A DNA stretch of 64,000 nt from Nymphaea colorata (lineage: Eukaryota; Streptophyta; Magnoliopsida; Nymphaeales; Nymphaeaceae): NCBI RefSeq assembly GCF_008831285.2, contig NC_045147.1:19532581-19596580 (forward strand), given 5' to 3'. Of this stretch, positions 53,474 through 64,000 are shown in pieces. Position 1 is the first letter of the stretch. Each line of letters opens with the position of its first letter. The notes under the pieces are model-generated. The model saw only the letters and a list, made by a program, of their open reading frames with translations. It was not told the DNA's origin and did not search any database. A program made the translations under genes and the position numbers.

Positions 53474-56400
53474 CCTAAAACTGACTATTATACCAATGCA
53501 TCTAGTTGGCCATGCATTGGTCGTGTCAACCAGTCAGCTACTTATTTCAATTGATCTAATTGACATTAATAACTTGATGGCGGGCATGTTGTTTCACCAA
53601 GATCTTAGAGCAGTTCTCAGGTCTCGCAAGACTGCTTTCCCTTTTGTTGTACGGGGTTTACCGTATCCTTTGCACTCAAAATGAAACGATCACATATCAT
53701 TTACATCTCTTGACTTTCATTTTGTCTTACGCATAACCTCCCAAAACTGACCATCATAGCAATGCATCTAGTTGGCCACGCATTGATCGTGTTAACCCAT
53801 CAGCCATTTATTTGAATTGCAGCAAATTGACATTTTTAGCTTGATGGCTCGCATGTTGCTTGATCAAGATCCTAGAGCTGTTCCCAGGTCTCACAGGACT
53901 GATTTCCCTTTTGTTGTACGGTATTCATCGTATCTTTTGCGCTCAAAATGAGAAGATCACATATCATTTACATCACATAATGTGAGCGCACTTGTCTAGT
54001 ATTGCATGTTTTTCATTGACTTTCCTTTTGTCTTACGCATAACCTCCTAAAACTGACCATTATAGCAGTGCATCTAATAGGCCATGCATTGGTCGTGTCA
54101 ACCAATCACACATTTATTTCAATTGCATCCAATTGGCATTAACAACTTGATCGTTGACATGTTGCTTCATCAAGATTTTAGAGCAGTTCTCAAGTCTCAC
54201 AGAACTGTTTTCCATTCTGTTGTACGGGGTTCATCGTATCATTTGCGCTCAAAATGAGATGATCACATAACATTTACATCAAATCTCTTGACTGCATTTG
54301 CCTAATATTGCTTGCTTTTCATTGACTTTTCTTTTGTCATACGCATAACCTCCAAAAACCGACCATTATAGCAATGCATCTAGTTGGTCATGCGTTGGTC
54401 GTGACAACCCGTCAACCAATTTTTTCAATTGCACCTTATTGACATCTTTAACTTGATGTTCCGCATGTTGCTTCATCAAGATCCTATAGCAGTCTCAGGC
54501 CTCACAAGACGCATTCTCTTATGTTATACGGGGTTCTTCATATCTTCTGCGCTCAAAATTAGACGATCATATATTATTTACATCACATCCCTTGAGCGCA
54601 CTTGTCAAGCATTGCATGTTGTATTGGCTTTCCTTTTGTCTTACGCATAACCTCATAAAACTGAGCATTATAGCAATGCATCTAGTTGGTCAAGCATTGG
54701 TCGTGTCAACCAGTCAGCTATTTATTTCAATTGCATCTAATTGACATTTTTAACTTGATGTTCCGCATCTTGTTTCATCAAGATCCTAGAGCAGTTCCCA
54801 GGTCTCACAAGACTGCTTTCCCTTTTGTTATACGGGGTTCATCGTATCTTTTGCGCTCAAAATGAGACTATCACATATCATTTACATCACATCCCCTGAA
54901 CGCACTTTTCTAGTGTTGCATGCTCTTCATTGACAATCCTTTTGTCTTACACATAAACTCTTAAAACTGACCATTACACCAATGCATCTAGTTGGCCATG
55001 CATTGGTCGTGTCAACGAGTCAACCATTTGATTCAATTGCATCTAATTGAGATATTTTTAACTTGATGGTGCGCATGTTGCTTCATCAAGATCCTATAGC
55101 AGTTCCGAAGTCTCACAAAACTGCTTTCCCTTTAGTTGAACGGGGTTCGTCGTATCTTTTCTGTTCAAAATGAGATGATCACATATCATTTACAACACAT
55201 CCATTGGCACACTTGTCTAGTATTGCATGTTTATCTCTTGACTTTCCTTTTGCCTTACGCATAACCTCCTAAAACTGACCATTATACCAATGCATCTAGT
55301 TGGTCATGCATTGGTCGTGTCAACCGGTTAGCTATTTATTTCAATTGCATTTAATTGACATTTTTAACTTGATGTTCCGCATCTTGCTTCATCAAGATCC
55401 TAGAGCAGTTCTCAGGTCTCACAAGACTGCTTTCCCTTTGGTTGTACGGGGTTCATCGTATCTTTTGCGCTCAAAAGGAGACTATTACATATCATTTACA
55501 TCATATTCCCTGAACGCACTTTTCTAGTGTTGCATGCTTTTCATTGACTATCCTTTTGCCTTACACATAACCTCTTAAAACTGACCATTATACCAATGCA
55601 TCTAGTTAGCCATGCATTGGTCGTGTCAACGAGTCAGCCATTTATTTCAATTGCATCTAATTCAGATATTTTCAACTTGATGGTGCGCATGTTGCTTCAT
55701 CAAGATCCTATAGCAGTTCCGAGGTCTTACAAAATTGTTTTCCCTTTTGTTGCACGGGGTTCATCGTTAGCATTTGCACTCAAAATGAGACTATCACATA
55801 TCATTTACATCACATTCCCTGAACGAACTTTTCTAGTGTTGCATGCTTTTCATTGACTATCCTTTTGTCTTACACATAACTTCTAAAACTGACCATTATA
55901 CCAATGCATCTAGTTGGCCATGCATTGGTCGTGTCAACGAGTCAGCCATTTATTTCAATTGCATCCAATTGAGATATTTTTAACTTGATGGTGCGCCCGT
56001 TGCTTCATCAAGATTTTATAGCAGTTCCGAGGTCTCACAAAAATGTTTTCCCTTTTGTTGCACGGGGTTTATCATGAGACAATTTTCAGGCATCCTATGA
56101 GAGGTCTCCAAAGCATCCCACCAAACAAGTTCAAAGGACATGAGTAATGTGAAAATGACCTCTGTCTGTGGAACAAAGATTACAATCTTCCATGTACAAC
56201 TATAACGTACGAAATATCCAATACAAAATCTTGCAATAGGAGACATCAAATATAATTTTCCAAGGTTGAAATGTCCAAATTTGATCCAAATATTTATATC
56301 AATCTTCTTGACGACATTGTCCAAAGAACAATTGAATATCATAAATTTTTCACATAGTATACGTCACTTTGTCTAAAATCGTCAACAATCAACATCCCGA

Positions 56401-56715
56401 ACCGCCAGTCATACATCCAACATTTATTTGATGACAAACAATTTCATACCAATGATACACGATGTCATATTGGGACTTTGGATCGGAGGTCTGACCTGAC
56501 CCAGATAAACTGTTGAGCTCAAATTTAAAATCTCGGTTTGAATAAGGGGTCTAATCTGATTCGTCTTACGTGTTGGATTTTGATTTGGGATCATGATTTG
56601 GGTTAGAAGCTGAATCTGATTCAATTAAGATATTGAATTTGGATCATAGGTCTATTATGATCCTATATAGATGCTGGAGCTCAGGTCATGGGTCCGGACT
56701 GGAAGTCTCATCTGT
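53474..56715 (+). repeat. Higher-order repeat unit A (3242 bp)
   Basis: Nine monomers (CATGCATTGGTCGTG or variants near 53517, 53780, 54083, 54393, 54693, 54995, 55303, 55612 and 55919) followed by one 650-bp insert. The same monomer variants recur in the same order in the next units, including a short second monomer and a GTGAGCGCACTTGTC variant. Confidence 0.88.
56066..56715 (-). repeat. Satellite insert, copy 3 (650 bp)
   Basis: Same borders as copy 2. A 108-codon minus-strand frame (56342-56016) extends into the adjoining monomer. Confidence 0.9.
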
Positions 56716-59700
56716 CCTAAAACTGACTATTATACCAATGCATCTAGTTGACCATGCATTGGTCGTGTCAACCAGTCAGCTACTTATTTCAATTGATCTA
56801 ATTGACATTAATAACTTGATGGCGGGCATGTTGTTTCAGCAAGATCTTAGAGCAGTGCTCAGGTCTCGCAGGACTGCTTTCCCTTTTGTTGTACAGGGTT
56901 TATCGTATCCTTTGCACTCAAAATGAAACGATCACATATCATTTACATCTCTTGACTTTCCTTTTGTCTTACGCATAACCTTCTAAAACTGACCATCATA
57001 GCAATGCATCTAGTAGGCCACGCATTGATCGTGTTAACCCGTCAACCATTTATTTGAATTGCATCAAATTGACATTTTTAGCTTGATGGCTCGCATGTTG
57101 CTTGATCAAGATCCTAGAGCAGTTCCCACGTCTCACAGGACTGATTTCCCTTTTGTTGTACGGGAGTCATCGCATCTTTTGCTCCCAAAATGAGAAGATC
57201 ACATATCATTTACATCAGATAATGTGAGCGCACTTGTCTAGTATTGCATGTTTTTCATTGACTTTCCTTTTGTCTTACGCATAACATCAAACTGACCATT
57301 ATAGCAGTGCATCTAATAGGCCATGCATTGGTCGTGTCAACCAATCACACATTTATTTCAATTGCATCCAATTGGCATTAACAACTTGATCGTTGACATG
57401 TTGCTTCATCAAGATTTTAGAGCAGTTCTCAAGTCTCACAGAACTGTTTTCCATTCTGTTGTACGGGATTCATCGTATCATTTGCGCTCAAAATGAGATG
57501 ATCACAAAACATTTACATCAAATCTCTTGACTGCATTTGTCTAATATTGCTTGCTTTTCATTGACTTTTCTTTTCTCCTACGTATAACCTCCTAAAACGG
57601 ACCATTATAGCAATGCATTTAGTTGGTCATGCGTTGGTCGTGGCAACCCATCAACCATTTATTTCAATTGCATCTAATTGGTTAAAAAGTTCTGCATGTT
57701 GTTTCATCAAGATCCTATAGCAGTCTCAGGCCTCACAAGACGCATTCTCTTTTGTTGTACGGGGTTCCTCATATCTTTTGCGCTCAAAATTAGACGATCA
57801 TATATCATTTACATCACATCCCTTGAGCGCACTTGTCAAGCATGGCATGTTGTTTATCGGCTTTCCTTTTGTCTTACGCATAACCTCCTAAAACTGACCA
57901 TTATAGCAGTGCATCTAGTTGGTCATGCATTGGTCGTGTCAAACAGTCAGCTATTTATTGTCAACTGCATCTAATTGACATTTTTAACTTGATGTTCCGC
58001 AACTTGATTAATCAAGATCCTAGAGCAGTTCCCAGGTCTCACAAGACTGCTTTCCCTTTTGTTGTACGGGGTTCATCGTATCTTTTGCGCTCAAAATGAG
58101 ACTATCACATATCATTTACATCACATCCCCTAAACGTACTTTTCTAGTGTTGCATGCTTTTCATTAACAATCCTTTTGTCTTACACATAAACTCTTAAAA
58201 CTGACCATTATACCAATGCATCTAGTTGGTCATGCATTGGTCGTGTCAACGAGTCAACCATTTACTTCAATTGCATCTAATTGAGATATTTTTAACTTGA
58301 TGGTGCGCATGTTGCTTCATCAAGATCCTATAGCAGTTCCGAAGTCTCACAAAACTGCTTTCCCTTTAGTTGAACGGGGTTCGTCGTATCTTTTGTGTTC
58401 AAAATGAGATGATCACAAATCATTTACAACACATCCATTGGCACACTTGTCCAGTATTGCATGTTTATCTCCTAACTTTCATTTTCCCATACGCATAACC
58501 TCCTAAAACTGACCATTATACCAATGCATCTAGCTGGTCATGCATTGGTCGTGTCGACCAGTTAGCTATTTATTTCAATTGCATTTAATTGACATTTTTA
58601 ACTTGATGTTCCGCATGTTGTTTTTCTCAGGTCTCACAAGACTGCTTTCCCTTTTGTTGTACGGGGTTCATCGTATCTTTTGCGCTCAAAATGAGACTAT
58701 CATATATCATTTACATCATATCCGCTGAACGCACTTTTCTAGTGTTGCATGCTTTTCATTGACTATCCTTTTGCCTTACACATAACCTCCTAAAACTGAC
58801 CATTATACCAATGCATCTAGTTGGCCATGCATTGGTCGTGTCAACGAGTCAGCCATTTATTTCAATTGCATCTAATTCAGATATTTTAACTTGATGGTGT
58901 GCATGTTGCTTCATCAAGATCCTATAGGAGTTCCGAGGTCTTACAAAACTGTTTTCCCTTTTGTTGAACGGGGTTCATCGTAACTTTTGCACTCAAAATG
59001 AGACTATCACATATCATTTTTTTCTAATGTTGCATGCTTTTCATTGTCTATCCTTTTGTCTTACACATAACTTCTAAAACTGACCATTATACCAATGCAT
59101 CTAGTTGGCCATGCATTGGTCGTGTCAACGAGTCAGCCATTTATTTCAATTGCATCTAATTGAGATATTTTAACTTGATGGTTCGCCCGTTGCTTCATCA
59201 AGATTTTATAGCAGTTCCGAGGTCTCACAAAAATGTTTTCCCTTTTGTTGCACGGGGTTTATCATGATACAATTTTCGGGCATCCTGTGAGAGGTCTCCA
59301 AAGCATCCCACCAAACAAGTTCAAAGGACATGAGTAATGTGAAAATGACCTCTGTCCGTGGAACAAAGATTACAATCTTCCATGTACAACTATAACGTAC
59401 GAAATATCCAATACAAAATCTTGCAATAGGAGACATCAAATATAATTTTCCAAGGTTGAAATGTCCAAATTTGATCCAAATATTTATATCAATCTTCTTG
59501 ACGACATTGTCCAAAGAACAATTGAATATCGTAAATTTTTCACATAGTATACGTCACTTTGTCTAAAATCGTCAACAATCAACATCCCGAACCGCCAGTC
59601 ATACATCCAACATTTATTTGATGACAAACAATTTCATACCAATGATACACGATGTCATATTGGGACTTTGGATCGGAGGTCTGACCTGACCCAGATAAAC

Positions 59701-59905
59701 TGTTGAGCTCAAATTTAAAATCTCGGTTTGAATAAGGGGTCTAATCTGATTCGTCTTACGTGTTGGATTTTGATTTGGGATCATGATTTGGGTTAGAGGC
59801 TGAATCTGATTCAATTAAGATGTTGAATTTGGATCATAGATCTATTATGATCCTGTATAGATGCTGGAACTCAGGTCATGGTTCGGGACTGGAGGTCTCA
59901 TCTGT
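56716..59905 (+). repeat. Higher-order repeat unit B (3190 bp)
   Basis: Nine monomers (landmarks near 56757, 57020, 57322, 57628, 57925, 58232, 58537, 58825 and 59112) plus insert, in the same variant order as unit A. Confidence 0.88.
59256..59905 (-). repeat. Satellite insert, copy 4 (650 bp)
   Basis: Same borders; very similar to copy 3, with shared variants such as GAATAAGGGGTCTAATCTGA. Confidence 0.9.
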
Positions 59906-62900
59906 CCTAAAACTGACTATTATACGAATGCATCTAGTTGGCCATGCATTGGTCCTGTCAACCAGTCAGCTACTTATTTCAATTGATCTAATTGACATTA
60001 ATAACTTGATGGCGGGCATGTTGTTTCACCAAGATCTTAGAGCAGTTCTCAGGTCTCGCAGGACTGCTTTCCCTTTTGTTGTACAGGGTTTATCGTATCC
60101 TTTGCACTCAAAATGAAACGATCACATATCATTTACATCTCTTGACTTTCCTTTTGTCTTACGCATAACCTCCTAAAACTGACCATCATAGCAATGCATC
60201 TAGTAGGCCACGCATTGATCGTGTTAACCCGTCAACCATTTATTTGAATTGCATCAAATTGACATTTTTAGCTTGATGGCTCGCATGTTGCTTGATCAAG
60301 ATCCTAAAGCAGTTTCCAAGTCTCACAGGACTGATTTCCCTTTTGTTGTACGGGATTCATCGTATCTTTTGCTCTCAAAATGAGAAGATCACATATCATT
60401 TACACCACATAATGTCAGCGCACTTGTCTAGTATTGCATGTTTTTCATTGACTTTCCTTTTGTCTTACGCATAACCTCCTAAAACTGACCATTATAGCAG
60501 TGCATCTAATAGGCCATGCATTGGTCGTGTCAACCAATCACACATTTATTTCAATTGCATCCAATTGGCATTAACAACTTGATCGTTGACATGTTGCTTC
60601 ATCAAGATTTTACAGCAGTTCTCAAGTCTCACAGAACTGTTTTCCATTCTGCTGTACGGGGTTCATCGTATCATTTGCGCTCAAAATGAGATGATCACAT
60701 AACATTTACATCAAATCTCTTGACTGCATTTGCCTAATATTGCTTGCTTTTCATTGACTTTTCTTTTGTCCTACGCATAACCTCCTAAAAGCGACCATTA
60801 TAGCAATGCATCTACTTGGTCATGCGTTGGTCGTGACAACCCGCCAACCAATTTTTTCAATTGCACCTAATTGGTTAAAAAGTTCCGCATGTTGTTTCAT
60901 CAAGAACCTATAGCAGTCTCAGGCCTCACAAGACGCATTCTCTTTTGTTGTACGGGGTTCCTCATATCTTTTGCACTCAAAATTAGACGATCATATATCA
61001 TTTACATCACATCCCTTGAGCGCAATTGTCAAGCATTGCATGTTGTTTATTGGCTTTCCTTTTGTCTTACGCATAACCTCATAAAACTGAGCATTATAGC
61101 AATGCATCTAGTTGGTCATGCATTGGTCGTGTCAACCAGTCAGCTATTTATTTCAATTGCATCTTATTGACATTTTTAACTTGATGTTCCGCATCTTGCT
61201 TCATCAAGATCCTAGAGCAGTTCCCAAATGAGACTATCACATATCATTTACATCACATCCCTGAACGTACTTTTCTAGTGTTGCATGCTTTTCATTGACA
61301 ATCCTTTTGTCTTACACATAAACTCTTAAAACTGACCATTACACCAATGCATCTAGTTGGCCATGCATTGGTCGTGTCAACGAGTCAACCATTTGATTCA
61401 ATTGCATCTAATTGAGATATTTTTAACTTGATGGTGCGCATGTTGCTTCATCAAGATCCTATAGCAGTTCCAAAGTCTCACAAAACTGCTTTCCCTTTAG
61501 TTGAACGGGGTTCGTCGTATCTTTTGTGTTCAAAATGAGATGATCACATATCATTTACAACACATCCATTGGCACACTTGTCCAGTATTGCATGTTTATC
61601 TCTTGACTTTCCTTTTGCCTTACGCATAACCTCCTAAAACTGACCATTATACCAATGCATCTAGTTGGTCATGCATTGGTCGTGTCAACCGGTTAGCTAT
61701 TTATTTCAATTGCATTTAATTGACATTTTTAACTTGATGTTCTGCACCTTGCTTCATCAAGATCCTAGAGCAGTTCTCAGGTCTCACAAGACTGCTTTCC
61801 CTTTGGTTGTACGGGGTTCATCGTATCTTTTGCGCTCAAAACGAGACTATTACATATCATTTACATCATATTCCCTGAACGCACTTTTCTAGTGTTGCAT
61901 GCTTTTCATTGACTATCCTTTTGCCTTACACATAACCTCCTAAAACTGACCATTATACCAATGCATTTAGTTGGCCATGCATTGGTCGTGTCAACGAGTC
62001 AGCCATTTATTTCAATTGCATCTAATTGAGATATTTTTAACTTGACGGTGCACATGTTGTTTCACCAAGATCCTATAGCAGTTCCGAGGTCTGACAAACT
62101 GTTTTCCCTTTTGTTGCACGGGGTTCATCGTAACATTTACACTCAAAATGAGACTATCACATATCATTTACATCACATCCCCGGAACGTACTTTTCTAGT
62201 GTTGCATGCTTTTCATTGACTATCCTTTTGTCTTACACATAACTTTTAAAACTGACCATTATACCAATGCATCTAGTTGGCCATGCATTGGTCGTGTCAA
62301 CGAGTCAGCCATTATTTCAATGGCAGATAATTGAGATATTTTTAACTTGATGGTGCGCATGTTGCTTCATGAAGATCCTATATCAGTTCCGAGGTCTCAC
62401 AAAACTGTTTTCCCTTTTGTTGCACGGGGTTATCATGATACAATTTTCGGGCATCCTGTGAGTGGTCTCCAAAGCATCCCAACAAACAAGTTCAAAAGAC
62501 ATGAGTAATGTGAAAATGATCTTTGTCCGTGGAACAAAGATAACAATCTTCCATGTACAATTATAACATACGAAATATCCAATACAAAATCTTGCAATAG
62601 GAGACATCAAAGATAATTTTCCAAGGTTAAAATATCCAAACTTGATCCAAATATTTATATCGATCTTCTTGACGACATTGTCCAAAGAACAATTGAGTAT
62701 CATATATTGCTCACATAGTATACGTCACTTTGCCTAAAATCGTCAACAATCAACTTCCCGAACCGCCAGTCATACATCCAACATTTATTCGATGACAAAC
62801 AATTTCATACCAATGATACACGATGTCATATTGGGACTTTGGATCGGAGGTCTGACCTGACCCAGATAAACTGTTGAGCTCAAATTTAAAATCTCGGTTT

Positions 62901-63076
62901 GAATAAGGGGTCTAATCTGATTTGTCTTAGGTGTTGGATTTTTATTTGGGATCATAATTTGGGTTAGAGGCTGAATCTGATTCAATTAAGATGTTGAATT
63001 TGGATCAGAGGTCTCATATGATCCTGTATAGATACTGGAACTCAGGTCATGGGTCCGGACTGGAGGTCTCATCTGT
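59906..63076 (+). repeat. Higher-order repeat unit C (3171 bp)
   Basis: Nine monomers (landmarks near 59945, 60209, 60516, 60825, 61119, 61365, 61671, 61976 and 62283) plus insert. One monomer near 61220 has an internal deletion of about 50 bp. A further unit begins at 63077 and runs out of the window. Confidence 0.88.
62426..63076 (-). repeat. Satellite insert, copy 5 (651 bp)
   Basis: Same borders. Slightly more diverged in its left half than copies 3 and 4 are from each other. Confidence 0.9.
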
Positions 63077-64000
63077 CCTAAAACTGACTATTATACCAAT
63101 GCATCTAATTGGTCGTGTCAACCAGTCAGCTACTTATTTCAATTGATCTAATTGACAATAACTTGATGGCAGGCATGTTGTTTCACCAAGATCTTAGAGC
63201 AGTTCTCAGGTCTCGCAGGACTGCTTTCCCTTTTGTTGTACGGGGTTTATCGTATCTTTTGTACTCAAAATGAAACGATCATATGTCATTTACATCTCGT
63301 GACTTTCCTTTTGTCCTACGCATAACCTCCTAAAACCGACCATTATAGCAATGCATCTAGTAGGTCATGCATTGGTCGTGTTAACCAGTCAACCATTTAT
63401 TTCAATTGCATCAAATTGACATTTTTAGCTTGGTGGCGCGCATTTTGCTTGATCAAGATCTTAGAGCAGTTCCATGGTCTCACAGGACTGATTTCCCATT
63501 TGTTGAACGGGATTCATCGTCTCTTTTCAGCTCAAAATGAGAAGATCACATATCATTTACATCACATAATGTGAGCGCAGTTGTCTAGTATTGCATGTTT
63601 TTCATTGACTTTCCTTTTGTCTTACGCATAACCTCCTAAAACTGACCATTATAACAGTGCATCTAATAGGCCATGCATTGGTCGTGTTAACCAATCACAC
63701 ATTTATTTCAATTGCATCTAATTGACATTAACAACTTGATGGTTGACATGTTGCTTCATCAAGATTTTAGAGCAGTTCTCAAGTCTCACAGGGCTATTTT
63801 CCATTCTGTTGTAAGGGGTTCATCGTATCATCTGCACTCAAAATGAGATGATCACATAACATGTACATCAAATCTCCTGAGCGCATCAGTCTAGTATTGC
63901 TAGTTTTTCAATGACTTTCCTTTTGTCCTACGCATAACCTCCTAAAACTGACCATTATACCAATGCATCTAGTTGGCCATGCATTGGTCGTGGCAACCTG

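Larger units (their letters stand above)
44036..64000 (+). repeat. Satellite array, monomer about 305 bp, with higher-order structure
   Basis: From about 44036 to the end of the window, head-to-tail monomers recur every 295-308 bp. Shared landmarks, in order, are ACCATTATACCAATGCATCT, TTGGCCATGCATTGGTCGTG, CATTTATTTCAATTGCATCT, CATCAAGATCCTAGAGCAGT, GGGGTTCATCGTATCTTTTG, CTCAAAATGAGA and CATATCATTTACATCACATC. Divergence is modest, with some shortened monomers. The proximal 4.7 kb is plain monomers; distal parts include 650-bp inserts and a 3.2-kb higher-order period. The right end is outside the window. Such arrays are typical of plant heterochromatin (pericentromeric, subtelomeric or knob), and which applies cannot be told. 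Repeated short open frames in it are a by-product of the repeat. Confidence 0.97.

Noticed and set aside
44424-62242. Many + strand open frames of 60-120 codons with the shared wording HALVVSTSQ...LLHQDP
   Set aside because: They fall at the satellite period and are frames through the monomer. Stops and frame changes differ between copies, and no domain is recognisable.
44036-64000. CRISPR-like direct repeats
   Set aside because: The repeat unit is about 305 bp with no short-repeat/spacer alternation, and this is a plant nuclear context; it is a satellite.
44036-64000. 5S or 45S rDNA spacer array
   Set aside because: No 5S, 18S, 5.8S or 25S gene sequence was recognised in the monomer or in the 650-bp inserts.

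Overview
The window is nuclear DNA of a flowering plant. It holds intron-split plant gene families, AT-rich intergenic DNA with AT, CT and GA microsatellites, traces of TRIM-type and Ty3/gypsy retrotransposons and MITEs, and a large satellite array. No species can be named from the sequence alone. All gene models below were joined by eye from codon phase, GT/AG borders and family motifs.

Three protein-coding genes are well supported, all in the first 29 kb. (1) A plant MACPF-domain protein of the CAD1/NSL1 type lies on the + strand, 10645-15589, with seven coding exons and 583 aa. (2) A MacroD-type macro-domain (ADP-ribose-binding) protein lies on the - strand, 16532-19474, with seven coding exons and 261 aa. 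It lies tail to tail with the MACPF gene. (3) A WNK (with-no-lysine) kinase lies on the - strand, 22231-28284, with eight coding exons and 667 aa. Its 5' leader carries a 46-codon upstream ORF with strongly codon-like composition. I know of no pathway joining the three genes; the WNK and MACPF families act in signalling and in cell-death control respectively.

The first 10 kb are otherwise intergenic. They contain two inverted TRIM-like elements (2164-2794), a Tourist-like MITE (7190-7441), a GC-rich island that may be a minus-strand promoter (6530-6850), and a duplicated palindrome of W-box cores 2 kb upstream of the MACPF gene.

From 28.9 to 41.6 kb I see no recognisable gene. There is a possible tRNA-derived SINE (about 32340-32570), a 164-bp tandem duplication (38581-38909) and a 478-bp MITE-like element with inverted ends (39255-39732). 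At 41.7-44.0 kb lie a duplicated segment and the broken 3' end of a Ty3/gypsy pol gene on the - strand.

From about 44036 to the window end (20 kb, continuing beyond it) the DNA is one satellite array with a monomer of about 305 bp. Its distal part is arranged as higher-order repeats of about 3.2 kb. Each has nine monomers plus a 650-bp insert, and part of that insert resembles the retroelement-rich DNA at the array border.
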